Below, piece after piece: positions 26,131 through 34,815 of a DNA stretch of 64,000 nt. Positions within the stretch are counted from its first letter, which is position 1. Each line of letters starts with the position of its first letter. Origin of the DNA: a virus; the IMG/VR virus record IMGVR_UViG_3300020469_000014, positions 62,001-126,000 of that record. One strand, written 5' to 3'. Under the pieces are notes generated by a model. The model searched no databases. It was not told the origin of the DNA and saw only the letters and a list, made by a program, of their open reading frames with translations. The position numbers and the translations under genes are program-made.

Positions 26131-27855
26131 ATGGCAGAACCTACATTTGCTAACCAAGTTGAAGAGTATGGCAATGAACTTAGGCTTAAGCAAGTACTAA
26201 AACAAGATGTCATCACATCGGATGGTGGTACAGAAGAAGTAACGTACAAAGCATTTATTAAAGGAGACCAAGTAAAAGTATGGCCTGTTGATGATAAGGG
26301 TCTAGTTATTGCTGGGTCAGAACCAATATTTGAAAATGGAGAGTGGAAGCCTGGCTCGGTAACAAGACCAATAATTACAACAAAAGGTCAAGGTGGTTCA
26401 ATTAAAAGTCAGACGAATGTAACTTTTAAGGGAGTTGCTTTTGATAAAGACGGCAATGTAGATCCAACAAACTCAATTTTACAAGAACAATTAGCTGAGA
26501 GAACAAGATCATATGCTAATGTAACAGATGAAAAAGTTGCGGAATGGGCAGAAAACCCAGACCTTACACCTTTACAAAAAGCAGAAAAAGACTTAAAGAG
26601 ACTTAGAGAAGAAGGTTATATCAAAACAGGAAACGCAAAGACCGACATGAGAAGGTCAATGGCATATTCTAGAGCAATAAGAATTGCTCAAAAGAAAGTT
26701 GAGTCAGAAAAAGAAAATGCAGAATTTAACGAAACTCCAGGCGGAAAGAATGGTGAAGGGGGAGGTTTCTCTGGTTCAACACAAAAAATTAAATATGCTT
26801 TTGACAGGGGTGATGAGATCATGTTCTCTAGACCTGTCATATACCCACAAGACATGTCTATGAAGCAAGACCGCATGGTCATTCAGTGTTATACATATGA
26901 ACCTCCATATAGTTCCGAGTTTACTAAAGACAATGGAGCTGCTTATGGTGCTAAAAGAGGAACGGCATTTAGAAAGAAACTGGGTTCTCCAATCATGTTA
27001 CCCATGCCTAATAACATGCAAGATTCTAACCAGAGAATGTGGGAAGAAAGTAATATGAATAATGCGGCACTAGATGGTATTAGAAAAGCTGGTTCTAAGA
27101 CTCTTTTAAAATCTATGATTTCGGGTAGTGGTATCTTTGAAACTCTTGATGCACTAGGTAATATTCTCCAACTAACATCACAACAAGCTGGTAGAGCTGA
27201 TATAGCATCAAACAAAATGAGTCAGTTACTTGCGAATCAGGGATTTGATATCAGTTCAGATCAAATACTAGCTAGAACTGGTGGAGTCATTGCAAACTCC
27301 AACACGGAACTTCTATTTGCTGGTGTGAGTTTAAGAACTTTTGATTTTGAATGGTTACTAACTCCGAGAGATGAACAAGAAGCTCATATATGCAGAATGA
27401 TTATTCGTGCATTTAAAGAGTGGTCTGCTCCAAGAAAAATGACAAAATTGGTTAAGAGTGGAAAAATGAAAGAAACTAATGAGGGTGGTACTGGACAGGC
27501 TGGAGGACCTAGTTACTTCCTAGGCACACCAAACGTATTCAGATTGAGATATGTTACTGATGGAAACAAACCTATCATGGGTGCAAACATGTTCAAAGCT
27601 TGTGCTCTGACAGATATATCAGTAAATTATACCCCAGAAGGTCAATGGATGGCCTATGAAAGAGGTCAACCCACATCATATACGATGAAACTCAGTTTCA
27701 ACGAATTAGAGCCTATATACAACACAGACTACCAAAAAGAAGGTATGTCTGACGGTGATAACAGAATCCATAGTGATAAAAACCAAACTGGAGACTTAAT
27801 GCCAATCTTTGTTGTGAGTCAGGACGATCCAAATACTTCAATGATAGGATACTAA
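26131..27855 (+). CDS. 48: Baseplate tail-tube cap gp48
   Basis: 574 residues, longer than T4 gp48 (364). The N-terminal third is polar and helical. The remainder carries IMFSRPVIYPQDMSMKQDRMVIQCYTYEPPY, FAGVSLRTFDFEWLLTPRDEQEAHICRMIIRAFKEW and ALTDISVNYTPEGQWMAYERGQPTSYTMKLSFNELEPIY. These are the tube-like elements of gp48/gp54. It is followed by gp53 with one base between, as expected for a baseplate cluster. Confidence 0.8.
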   Translation: MAEPTFANQVEEYGNELRLKQVLKQDVITSDGGTEEVTYKAFIKGDQVKVWPVDDKGLVIAGSEPIFENGEWKPGSVTRPIITTKGQGGSIKSQTNVTFKGVAFDKDGNVDPTNSILQEQLAERTRSYANVTDEKVAEWAENPDLTPLQKAEKDLKRLREEGYIKTGNAKTDMRRSMAYSRAIRIAQKKVESEKENAEFNETPGGKNGEGGGFSGSTQKIKYAFDRGDEIMFSRPVIYPQDMSMKQDRMVIQCYTYEPPYSSEFTKDNGAAYGAKRGTAFRKKLGSPIMLPMPNNMQDSNQRMWEESNMNNAALDGIRKAGSKTLLKSMISGSGIFETLDALGNILQLTSQQAGRADIASNKMSQLLANQGFDISSDQILARTGGVIANSNTELLFAGVSLRTFDFEWLLTPRDEQEAHICRMIIRAFKEWSAPRKMTKLVKSGKMKETNEGGTGQAGGPSYFLGTPNVFRLRYVTDGNKPIMGANMFKACALTDISVNYTPEGQWMAYERGQPTSYTMKLSFNELEPIYNTDYQKEGMSDGDNRIHSDKNQTGDLMPIFVVSQDDPNTSMIGY

Positions 27856-27856
27856 T

Positions 27857-28606
27857 ATGCAAGGTTATTTTTCCTACTTACCAAATATAGATTACATCTC
27901 CAGATCTCCAGACAGGAGTTCCAATGATGAGTACATTCCAGTAAAAAATATTTTCAGAAGAGCAAAAATTCGTGAAGATCTGGAACAGGTAGCTACATCT
28001 TTTGAAGATTTCTTTGTTGTCGGTGATCTCAGACCAGATCAACTAGCATATACTTTATATGGGGATCCTAGATTTGATTGGGTTATATTAGTAACAAACA
28101 ATATAACAAAAGTTAGAGATCAGTGGCCACTAAATGATATTGATTTCAGAAAATACTGCTTAGAAAAATATGGTAGTGATGAGGGATTGAGTCAGATACA
28201 TCACTATGAGACTATTGAAGATACCGATTGGGCGGGAAGAATAGTTGTTCCAGAAGGATTAAGAGTGGACTCTAACTTCGATCTTAAATATTTAAAGTAT
28301 AGACCAGAAGAACAAAAAATTGTCTCATATAGTAGAGTCACTCAGTTAAATGAATTATCAACCATAGATTCTGTTGGAACTGCAAAAGATGTTAATGGTA
28401 ATGTAATTCAAAATCAGAACGTAGCTCCTGTAACTAACTATGAGTTTGAAGTGGCTATGAATGATGCTAAGAGAAGAATCAGAGTCCTTAGACCAATTTA
28501 TCTGAGCACTATTGTGCAAGATATGAATAGAATAGGTACATATAAGAAATCATCTCAATTCAAGACTAAGAGACTTAAGAGAGCATTCAATCCTAGAACT
28601 ACATAA
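27857..28606 (+). CDS. 53: Baseplate wedge protein gp53
   Basis: 249 residues. The diagnostic part is VKNIFRRAKIREDLEQVATSFEDFFVVGDLRPDQLAYTLYGDPRFDWVILVTNNITKVRDQWPL (residues about 28-95), which matches gp53 of T4-like phages. It joins wedge subunits in the baseplate. It is the last gene of the plus-strand operon and is followed by a terminator. Confidence 0.85.
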   Translation: MQGYFSYLPNIDYISRSPDRSSNDEYIPVKNIFRRAKIREDLEQVATSFEDFFVVGDLRPDQLAYTLYGDPRFDWVILVTNNITKVRDQWPLNDIDFRKYCLEKYGSDEGLSQIHHYETIEDTDWAGRIVVPEGLRVDSNFDLKYLKYRPEEQKIVSYSRVTQLNELSTIDSVGTAKDVNGNVIQNQNVAPVTNYEFEVAMNDAKRRIRVLRPIYLSTIVQDMNRIGTYKKSSQFKTKRLKRAFNPRTT

Positions 28607-28635
28607 AAAAAAGGGGTCGCAAGACCCCTTTCTTA
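28606..28635. terminator. Bidirectional terminator between gp53 and gp32
   Basis: Hairpin AAAGGGGTC-GCAA-GACCCCTTT, with an A run before and T-rich sequence after it on the plus strand. It separates convergent gp53 (plus) and gp32 (minus). Confidence 0.85.
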
Positions 28636-28658
28636 TTGGCAAATTATTTCAACTATGC

Positions 28659-29576
28659 CTATTCTTCAGCGAGTTTTTGGAAGTAACTTAGTGCGTCGTC
28701 CTCTTCCTCTGTATCCACATCAGCGGATGCAGGGGTAGCACTTGCACGGAGGTTAGATAGTTCCTCCTCAACAGTATTTCCTCTACCCTCACTCAAGTCA
28801 TCAAGATCTTCATCTTGACGTGTAGGTGTTACAACAGCCTTCCTTGAAAGAACTGTATCCAAACGTGCCTTAAGTTGTTCATATGACTTGAACTGGTCTA
28901 CAGCAGTGAACTCACTAAGATCGTAAATCTTGTTATAGATCTCCTCTAGTTTGTCATCATCATCCAAAAGTGATTCGGGTCTTGCAAACTCTGAACTATC
29001 ATAGTTCCAGAATCCAGCCACCTGTTTGATCTTCAACTTGAAGTTAGCACCCTTCCAGAAATCGAATGGGTTGATTGCTTCCTCGTCATCGAACTCAGGT
29101 TGCATTGCAGCAGTGATCTTATCAAAGATCTTCTTACCAAACTTGTACAGTTTTACCTGTCCTTCGTTCTCAGGATTACTAGAATCTTTTACGACATAAA
29201 CATTTGCATAGTAAGAAAGCTTACGCTTTTGCTTACGAGCAATATCTTTGTCTGATTCACGACCACTGTTCCAGAGACTGCGATTCAGTTCTCCAACAGG
29301 ATCATCCTTACCAATAGTAGTTAGACTGTTCTCAATGTACCAACCGCCTGGTCCTTGAAAAGCGTGACTCCAAACTTGAGTCCATGGCAATTCACAATTA
29401 GCATGTGCAGGTAGGAATCGAACAACTGCGTATCCGTTACCCGCTTTATCTACAGCTGGTTTCCAAAGACGTTCATCAGTATTGTTGCCTTTCTCGTTGA
29501 GTTTCTCAACTTTTTTCATCAATCTCTCTGTAAGAGAGCCTGCTTTAGATTGCTTCTTTAATGCAGCAAATGACAT
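28659..29576 (-). CDS. 32: Single-stranded DNA-binding protein gp32
   Basis: 305 residues with the gp32 layout. The LAST-type basic N-terminus is MSFAALKKQSKAGSLTERLMKKVEKL. An OB-type core follows with WKPAVDKAGNGYAVVRFLPAHANCELPWTQVWSHAFQGPGGWYIENSLTT. The acidic C-terminal tail (DVDTEEEDDALSYFQKLAEE) recruits partners in T4. The His/Cys zinc site of T4 gp32 is absent: the CPIC-type element is replaced by TTIGKDD. It has its own perfect sigma70 promoter, as suits an early, abundant replication protein. Confidence 0.93.
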   Translation of the reverse strand: MSFAALKKQSKAGSLTERLMKKVEKLNEKGNNTDERLWKPAVDKAGNGYAVVRFLPAHANCELPWTQVWSHAFQGPGGWYIENSLTTIGKDDPVGELNRSLWNSGRESDKDIARKQKRKLSYYANVYVVKDSSNPENEGQVKLYKFGKKIFDKITAAMQPEFDDEEAINPFDFWKGANFKLKIKQVAGFWNYDSSEFARPESLLDDDDKLEEIYNKIYDLSEFTAVDQFKSYEQLKARLDTVLSRKAVVTPTRQDEDLDDLSEGRGNTVEEELSNLRASATPASADVDTEEEDDALSYFQKLAEE

Positions 29577-29615
29577 TTAGTATTCTCCGTATTTTTGTAT
29601 TGTTGGATTGTTTGT

Positions 29616-29644
29616 ATTATAACAGATAATGGTGTCTGTGTCAA
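29616..29644 (-). promoter_or_regulatory. Consensus sigma70 promoter of gp32
   Basis: TTGACA (29644-29639), 17-base spacer, TATAAT (29621-29616), a perfect match to consensus. The gp32 start codon is 39 bases further, preceded by a GGAGAA ribosome site. The -35 overlaps the stop codon of the upstream gene. Confidence 0.85.
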
Positions 29645-29982
29645 TCTGGAATGTTTTCTTCCAGTTTGTCTAAGGTTTCAGTCAGAGTGTCAAAAAATTC
29701 TGAAATATTTTGACCTGGCTGAAGTCCCAGAAACTTGGCAGACTCTAAGATCTGCTCTTTCATCTCAAGCGCATCAGGATCATCCTTCTCTAATTGCAGT
29801 CTGAACATGAAGTTCCTCTGCTTTTCGAGTAGTGTTCTCATCTTCTTAATGTGCAAAAGGCCGTCATCCGCATTAGGATTTCGCATACCGTTTATTGCTA
29901 GGCCTGACATGATATCTTCTTGTAACTCCTGTATCTCTGCCATGGCAGCTCTTACTGGAGCAGATCTAAAAAATTCACCCAT
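29641..29982 (-). CDS. DUF1825 family protein
   Basis: The ATG at 29982 gives 113 residues beginning MGEFFRSAPVRAAMAEIQELQEDIM and containing HIKKMRTLLEKQRNFMFRLQLEKDDPDALEMKEQILESAKFLGL. This is the DUF1825 pattern known from cyanobacteria and cyanophages, largely helical and of unknown function. Its place between gp32 and late-transcription genes hints at a replication or transcription role. A late-like AATAAATA motif lies 22 bases upstream. Confidence 0.75.
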   Translation of the reverse strand: MGEFFRSAPVRAAMAEIQELQEDIMSGLAINGMRNPNADDGLLHIKKMRTLLEKQRNFMFRLQLEKDDPDALEMKEQILESAKFLGLQPGQNISEFFDTLTETLDKLEENIPD

Positions 29983-30003
29983 CAATCGAATCTGATACTA
30001 ACA

Positions 30004-30291
30004 CTATTTATTTGTTTTTGATACCCACATAGGTAGGTATATAAGGGTAAAAGCAGTACCCCAAAATGATAGAAAAACGTATAAGTGACTACCTCTGTGA
30101 GAGGAAAATGCAAACCCTAAGGCTACAACAATTACCCAAACGTAGTCCACTATACCATGAAAGGTTTGCCAACCATCACCATATTTTTCTATAAGATTGT
30201 CTCGTTGTTTTGAAGCCCAAGGCGAGACATGGCGCATCATCACAAATCCCTCATTGAGGAACATGATGACAAATCCTATCCAGAATATCAC
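30004..30291 (-). CDS. Small membrane protein (95 aa)
   Basis: Three hydrophobic segments are visible: about 2-18 (IFWIGFVIMFLNEGFVM), 50-62 (YVWVIVVALGFAF) and 70-88 (LYVFLSFWGTAFTLIYLPMWV). They are separated by charged loops. It is coupled to the gp33 gene upstream by a 4-base overlap. No family is recognised. Confidence 0.65.
   Translation of the reverse strand: MIFWIGFVIMFLNEGFVMMRHVSPWASKQRDNLIEKYGDGWQTFHGIVDYVWVIVVALGFAFSSHRGSHLYVFLSFWGTAFTLIYLPMWVSKTNK
30005..30012 (-). promoter_or_regulatory. Late-type motif before the DUF1825 gene
   Basis: AATAAATA on the minus strand, 22 bases before the ATG at 29982. It is near the stop of the membrane-protein gene. Confidence 0.35.
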
Positions 30292-30542
30292 AGAGGTAAC
30301 TTAGATTTAGAAGTACGTTTTAAGTAATTCAATTCAGTTGCTTCCGCCTTCAATTTATCCTTTAGAGGTTTTGCGATTAATTTCCCAACTGACTCAAACT
30401 CAATATTATTTTCTTCGCAATAACTAATTATTGCTTCAATATAATTGAGCTCGGTGTCAAGTACCAGTTGTTCAACATCAGTAGTGAACTTGTGCTGGTC
30501 GAGAAATTTCTCTTTCAGCAGTTCATTAACTTCTTTCTCCAT
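30288..30542 (-). CDS. 33: Late transcription coactivator gp33
   Basis: The start is placed at the ATG at 30542 (84 residues, MEKEVNELLKEKF). Residues about 20-75 (LVLDTELNYIEAIISYCEENNIEFESVGKLIAKPLKDKLKAEATELN) align in pattern with the core of T4 gp33 (...SYLEA...EENSI...IIEKIQSEA). In T4, gp33 bridges RNA polymerase and the sliding clamp at late promoters. It is shorter than T4 gp33 (112). It overlaps the exonuclease gene by 17 bases. Confidence 0.75.
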   Translation of the reverse strand: MEKEVNELLKEKFLDQHKFTTDVEQLVLDTELNYIEAIISYCEENNIEFESVGKLIAKPLKDKLKAEATELNYLKRTSKSKLPL

Positions 30543-31215
30543 ACTCTCCGAGTTTGTGGGTGACGAATTCTTTAATATACTTGGTAAGAAGCTTAATATA
30601 GTCACGTTTGTTGGTCTTTTCATAAACTTTCACATCTCCATTATCAGCAACCATTAAGGTCACAATTTTCTCCACCGCAATACCTGTCATCTCAAAGTAC
30701 ATACAGGCATATGCAGTTTCTTGAACGAAATAGTTTTCTAACCACTTCTCTGGTTTAATCTTTTTAGATGTTTTGAAATCTATTACCGCTAACTCTCCAT
30801 TGTATTCGGCAATACAATCAACTCTTCCAGCAATACCGAAATACTCACTATATAGGGGTTTTTCCAGAGCGTGAATATTATCAATTTTGTTTAAGGCATC
30901 TCTTGCAGCAATCCACCTTGATTTTGTGGAAGGCAGAATGTCCTTCATAGAGTTGATATCTTCATTCAAGAGATACTTCTCAACCAGATCATGAAACTTA
31001 GTACCCCTGTCGGTGGCAACTTTTGTGATCTTATTGGCTTCTTCCTCACCTACCTTCTTACGCCATTTGATAAATGTTTGGCGATTATAAAAACTAGTTA
31101 TGGAAGTGATAGATGGAGCTTTCTTTCCGTTAGGAAGGGTATAATACCTAACTCCATCTATATTATTGGCTTCTAACTCAAAATCACCAAGTTTATTCAA
31201 ATGAGTAAACGTCAT
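30526..31215 (-). CDS. PD-(D/E)XK exonuclease (RecB/Cas4-like)
   Basis: 229 residues. The nuclease core is visible as RGTKFHDLVEKYL (about 69-81), GRVDCIAEYNGELAVIDFKTSKK (about 128-150, with the D...DFK metal and lysine residues) and QETAYACMYFE (motif of the QxxxY type). This matches RecB/MGME1-like 5'-3' exonucleases found beside gp33 in cyanomyoviruses. A role in recombination or host DNA breakdown is likely. Confidence 0.8.
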   Translation of the reverse strand: MTFTHLNKLGDFELEANNIDGVRYYTLPNGKKAPSITSITSFYNRQTFIKWRKKVGEEEANKITKVATDRGTKFHDLVEKYLLNEDINSMKDILPSTKSRWIAARDALNKIDNIHALEKPLYSEYFGIAGRVDCIAEYNGELAVIDFKTSKKIKPEKWLENYFVQETAYACMYFEMTGIAVEKIVTLMVADNGDVKVYEKTNKRDYIKLLTKYIKEFVTHKLGEYGERS

Positions 31216-31988
31216 AAAGAAAGAGCGAGTTTAGTAACCAAGTAGTTTCTTACTAGACCAGAGCGAACAATATCATCTATACCGAATTCAACCATACCGA
31301 AATCATCTTCCATGATCTCAATAATACGTTTAAAGTCTAAGATGCCATTCTTCTCATTGGATTTTGTAAGATCCGTTTGAGTAGAGTCACCACAAAAAAT
31401 TATTTTACAGTTATCTCCTACTCTTGTTATTATACTATCTAATTCATGAAAATTCAAGTTTTGCATCTCATCTACTAACACAATGCAATTATCAAGTGTT
31501 GTTCCCCTGATAAATGATGTGCTCCAAAATGAAATAGTCTCTTGTGCTTTTAAATTACCGTATAACATTTCAAAGTCATTGTCTGATGGCATTTCAAACA
31601 TGTACTTGACCATATTCTTATAAGGAATCTGGTAAAGTGATGACTTATCTTCATGGTCGCCTGGCAAGAAACCAATCTCTCTTGTGGAAACCAATGATCT
31701 GACAATGTACACCTTATCATATGGTGTCATTTCGTCAAGAACATCTTTGAGTGCGAGGTACAAACTGATAAAAGTCTTACCAGTTCCAGCACAACCGTAC
31801 CCAAATATATTCTTTCCTTTTGCATAGTGATCAAAGAATACCTTCTGGTTATCTGTGATGGGTTCTACGTCAACCATCACACTATTGTTAATTGGTCTCT
31901 TCCTACGTCTCTGCTTAGCAGTCATTCCAGCACCAACATTACTATCACGATGTTGACTATTAGTATTCCTTCTTTTTTTAGTTGTCAT
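31212..31988 (-). CDS. phoH: PhoH-like ATPase
   Basis: 258 residues with Walker A GCAGTGKT (65-72), Walker B CIVLVDEMQN and the PhoH signature VRSLVSTREIGFLPGD, ending IIFCGDSTQTDL. A basic N-terminal extension of about 40 residues is present. PhoH is an RNA helicase-like ATPase widespread in marine phages; its role in infection is unsettled. It overlaps the exonuclease gene by 4 bases. Confidence 0.92.
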   Translation of the reverse strand: MTTKKRRNTNSQHRDSNVGAGMTAKQRRRKRPINNSVMVDVEPITDNQKVFFDHYAKGKNIFGYGCAGTGKTFISLYLALKDVLDEMTPYDKVYIVRSLVSTREIGFLPGDHEDKSSLYQIPYKNMVKYMFEMPSDNDFEMLYGNLKAQETISFWSTSFIRGTTLDNCIVLVDEMQNLNFHELDSIITRVGDNCKIIFCGDSTQTDLTKSNEKNGILDFKRIIEIMEDDFGMVEFGIDDIVRSGLVRNYLVTKLALSL

Positions 31989-31990
31989 AC

Positions 31991-32254
31991 TTAAACGATA
32001 CCTCTTTTAGCTAAACGACCCTGTATTCCAGAAGATTTTTCAGTTTTCTTTAAAATTTCATTCCAGCCTGGATGTTTGTTGTTGAGTTTATCTCTCCACT
32101 CTCCAACTTCTCCCACGCCTGGTACTGTTGATGGGTCTGAATAATCTCTGTCCCACTCTGGGTTATCAGATTTCCACTGATCCCAATCATGGACACTCAT
32201 TCTAACTTCTTTCTGTTCACGAGTTTCCTTGTGAACCACAGGGTACGTTGCCAT
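31991..32254 (-). CDS. Small FmdB-like cyanophage protein lacking the zinc cysteines (87 aa)
   Basis: It begins MATYPVVHKETREQKEVRMSVHDWDQWKSDNPEWDRDY. The MSVHDWDQW..DNPEW block recalls FmdB-type proteins, but no cysteines remain, so zinc binding is unlikely. The C-terminus is basic (KKTEKSSGIQGRLAKRG), as in related proteins. It sits between thyX and phoH and overlaps thyX by one base. Function is unknown. Confidence 0.6.
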   Translation of the reverse strand: MATYPVVHKETREQKEVRMSVHDWDQWKSDNPEWDRDYSDPSTVPGVGEVGEWRDKLNNKHPGWNEILKKTEKSSGIQGRLAKRGIV

Positions 32255-32943
32255 TAAGATTCCTCTCCGTGAAGTTCTTTTTTAATTTGTTTTTGCATCT
32301 CAACCACACCATTTCTCCATTCTAATGCTTCAGAAACGATTGGAAACTGTTCTATAAAGACAGTTTTACATGCCTGTGCAATGTCCATGTGTTCCTTTTG
32401 AGTTCCATGAGCGGATCTCAGTTCAATATAATGAATCCATGATCTGCAAGAGCCTGTCATATAGATTCTCGTGGGCGTGCAGAGTGGCAATACCATTCTA
32501 GCACATTCCTTTGCAACGCCCTCCTCCAACATTTGTTGATATAAGGCGGTTGCAGAACTAAACAAAGTATTAATTTGTAGTTCTAACTTTTGTTTAACAA
32601 AGGGATCAAGATCATCAGTTGAGTTCTGACGATTCTTTAGATCTTGTTTCCTAAGTTTAGGAATAGGAATAGTTCCTAATTGTGTACTATCAGCATAACG
32701 CTGAGAGAACTCTTGAAAAGTAAATGATCTATGACGTAGAATCTGGGCTGCAATAGCCCGAGTCGTTTCGATTTCAAGAGTCATGCTCGATTGTTCAAAT
32801 ACTGACCAGTGATTATGACTGATACAATATTTTAATAATCCAGCAAACTTTTCATTGTCTTGGTTGGCAGGGTTAGAAACTCTGGCAATGTGTGCCATGG
32901 TCTTTTCTGCATCTGGTGTGATACTTACCAGTTTTACTGTCAT
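32254..32943 (-). CDS. thyX: FAD-dependent thymidylate synthase ThyX
   Basis: 229 residues carrying the ThyX signature RHRSFTFQEFSQRY (70-83), with the active-site type arginine and serine, and later EQSSMTLEIETTRA and RSWIHYIELRSAHGTQKEH. It makes dTMP from dUMP using methylene-tetrahydrofolate and FAD, supplying nucleotides for phage DNA. It is coupled by ATGA to a 49-codon peptide gene upstream. Confidence 0.95.
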   Translation of the reverse strand: MTVKLVSITPDAEKTMAHIARVSNPANQDNEKFAGLLKYCISHNHWSVFEQSSMTLEIETTRAIAAQILRHRSFTFQEFSQRYADSTQLGTIPIPKLRKQDLKNRQNSTDDLDPFVKQKLELQINTLFSSATALYQQMLEEGVAKECARMVLPLCTPTRIYMTGSCRSWIHYIELRSAHGTQKEHMDIAQACKTVFIEQFPIVSEALEWRNGVVEMQKQIKKELHGEES

Positions 32944-33089
32944 AATTCCTCTATTTGGTCACTATATGACACTTTTTGTCTTTTATCTTCCGATGTATAT
33001 TGTTCTAAATCAGAATAAACTTCGGACTCAAGTGCTTCAACAAGTAATTTTAAATTTTTTACAATTAGTTTTAGTTTTGTTTTTTCCAT
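32940..33089 (-). CDS. Small helical peptide (49 aa)
   Basis: The ATG at 33089 opens a 49-codon frame (MEKTKLKLIVKNLKLLVEALESEVYSDLEQY...) ending in a TGA that overlaps the thyX ATG (ATGA). Leucines recur in a helical pattern. It fills the gap between the oxygenase gene, 1 base upstream, and thyX. No family is recognised. Confidence 0.6.
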   Translation of the reverse strand: MEKTKLKLIVKNLKLLVEALESEVYSDLEQYTSEDKRQKVSYSDQIEEL

Positions 33090-33090
33090 A

Positions 33091-33573
33091 TTAGATGAAG
33101 TAATTGAGGTTAATTACGCACCTACGAAGGGTATCAGTCGGGGAGCACCCAGCATGTAGAGTATTTGAGTTAAATACTACCATCCTGTTTGCTATACTGT
33201 CAACCTTTGTACCATCTTCAAATCGTGTGTAACCATCATTTGTATTTACATAATATATGGAAGTGATACAATCGTCAACATCTGTGTGAAGATCATATTC
33301 TTGCCTTTCGGGTGTTCTCATATTTAGATTAGCCTTAATCCTGACTATTGAGATGGGTTGCAACTCATTAATGATAGGCATGAGATTGTAAAAGAATTGA
33401 CTTCTAGGTTCAAATTGATGATAAAACACATGACAAAATTGATAATATCCATCATCAGGTGTATTAACACCTTTACCGAATTGCCATTGAAACGAAGGAT
33501 CCTCCATCATAGTTGTCTGGAGAGTCTTAAAATCTTCTGGTTTTAGAAAATCATCAATTACCTTCAGCTTCAT
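33091..33573 (-). CDS. 2OG-Fe(II) oxygenase
   Basis: 160 residues. The iron ligands are H96 and D98 in DLHTDVDDCITSIYYVN and H140 in VFNSNTLHAGCSP. R150 or R151 is the likely 2-oxoglutarate contact. The compact size and the H-A-G after the distal His resemble phage and bacterial P4H-like enzymes. It lies in the replication region rather than the structural region, unlike most others here. The substrate is unknown. Confidence 0.82.
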   Translation of the reverse strand: MKLKVIDDFLKPEDFKTLQTTMMEDPSFQWQFGKGVNTPDDGYYQFCHVFYHQFEPRSQFFYNLMPIINELQPISIVRIKANLNMRTPERQEYDLHTDVDDCITSIYYVNTNDGYTRFEDGTKVDSIANRMVVFNSNTLHAGCSPTDTLRRCVINLNYFI

Positions 33574-33799
33574 TCGCTTCTTTCTCTAGTTGAGATACGA
33601 CCTTTTCAGTGCCGTCCATGATTTTAACTTGAAATAAGTTAGATTTCATATACTTCTTGATCTTTTTATATTTCTTCAACACCTTCTTATACTCTTGTTG
33701 ATTGATCTCAATATTACCTTGTTTGGCATCTCCAGAGTATTTACTGCCAGAAACGTCTCTGCCATCTCCCACAGGAGATGATCCACTATACTCACCCAT
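33554..33799 (-). CDS. Lysine-rich hypothetical protein (81 aa)
   Basis: A Gly/Ser-rich N-terminus (MGEYSGSSPVGDGRDVSGSKYSGD) is followed by a basic helix (KKVLKKYKKIKKYMKSN) and an acidic end. It overlaps the oxygenase gene by 20 bases and the upstream gene by 8 bases. Function is unknown. Confidence 0.6.
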   Translation of the reverse strand: MGEYSGSSPVGDGRDVSGSKYSGDAKQGNIEINQQEYKKVLKKYKKIKKYMKSNLFQVKIMDGTEKVVSQLEKEANEAEGN

Positions 33800-33959
33800 T
33801 TACAATATCTCCTTCAAAGTTCATCATTGCCAACAAAGTATTATATGGAATCCATGCAGGGTCTTCATTATCGAACTGCACTTCGACTTCCTTGACGTTT
33901 TTCTGTAAAAACCTACTATATGAAGTTCTTACATTTTTCACAACACTTATAGGATTCAT
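33792..33959 (-). CDS. Small hypothetical protein (55 aa)
   Basis: The ATG at 33959 opens a 55-codon frame (MNPISVVKNVRTSYSRFLQKN...). It overlaps the upstream gene by 4 bases (ATGA) and the downstream gene by 8. Overlaps at both ends and normal codon use support it. No domain is recognised. Confidence 0.6.
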   Translation of the reverse strand: MNPISVVKNVRTSYSRFLQKNVKEVEVQFDNEDPAWIPYNTLLAMMNFEGDIVNG

Positions 33960-34258
33960 AATTTACGTTTTGGTGGTTTTTTAGTTGGTGGTTTTTTCTT
34001 ATCTGGATTGAGCATATCCTCTTTCCAAAGCTTTGGATTGACATTACCTCTGGATTGAACCCATCCCTGTAGTCCCTTTTTATACTTGTCGTAGTAGTGG
34101 TCAAACATTTCCACTTGTTTTTGACATAAAGTTATGTCATGACACACTTTGTCGTCCTTTACATACGTCACAAGATATGCCGTATAAGGTAACTTTGTGT
34201 TTTCTGCTAGTTTTGGGTCACAATCTTCGTGGATAATTTTCAACTTCGGTTCCCCCAT
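33956..34258 (-). CDS. Hypothetical protein with basic tail (100 aa)
   Basis: It begins MGEPKLKIIHEDCDPKLAENTKLPYTAYLVTYV and ends with a Lys/Pro-rich tail (PDKKKPPTKKPPKRKL) that could bind nucleic acid. It overlaps the DUF6433-like gene upstream by 19 bases. Function is unknown. Confidence 0.6.
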   Translation of the reverse strand: MGEPKLKIIHEDCDPKLAENTKLPYTAYLVTYVKDDKVCHDITLCQKQVEMFDHYYDKYKKGLQGWVQSRGNVNPKLWKEDMLNPDKKKPPTKKPPKRKL

Positions 34259-34815
34259 GTAATTTCTGGATAGGCTTCTGCCACTAATTCCTTAGTGATA
34301 TTATACTTGGTGTTGAGAGCTTTGTCTTTTACAAGAATAAGTAGTTCTGCCTCTGGTTGAGGTAGAGTTTGGAGAATATTAATAAAAATAGATTCTCTCT
34401 TGATCTTGTTAAGTTGATCGTCTCCACCCTTTACAAAGCGGTAGAATTGTCTTGCGGCATTACGAATAGTGGTTCTTTGTGGGATACCCTGTTCTCTATT
34501 CGCTTGAACATCCCCTTCTACAGGTTGATATGGCACTTTTCCATCTGGAAGTGCAGAGATGACCGATTCATCAAAATTCCAAATCATAACCATTTTAAAA
34601 GAGTCATCTCCATGAGTGCGGAGAAGTTCTACCTTCTTAGAATTAACTCTTTCCGAATCTACTGCTTCCAGTAGTTCATGAACCATAGGATTCGATGGCA
34701 GTTCTATCTTTTTAACTGTCACCGTCCTTGGTTTTGTTGCAGTTTTGCGAGTGGAAGTAGTTTTCTTCCTAGTTGACGCGGCTCTAGTCCTCGTCGTCTT
34801 CTTCGCTGTCGTCAT
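34240..34815 (-). CDS. DUF6433-like conserved T4-type phage protein
   Basis: The ATG at 34815 gives 191 residues. The first 35 are Thr/Lys/Arg repeats (TTRTRAASTRKKTTSTRKT). The body has PMVHELLEAVDSERVNSKKVELLRTHGDDSFKMVMIWNFDESVISALPDGKVPYQP, then RQFYRFVKGGDDQLN and LPQPEAELLILVKDKALNTKYNITKELVAEAYPEITWG. This pattern is shared by many T4-like phages and is of unknown function. It overlaps the membrane-peptide gene by 32 bases. Confidence 0.7.
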   Translation of the reverse strand: MTTAKKTTRTRAASTRKKTTSTRKTATKPRTVTVKKIELPSNPMVHELLEAVDSERVNSKKVELLRTHGDDSFKMVMIWNFDESVISALPDGKVPYQPVEGDVQANREQGIPQRTTIRNAARQFYRFVKGGDDQLNKIKRESIFINILQTLPQPEAELLILVKDKALNTKYNITKELVAEAYPEITWGNRS

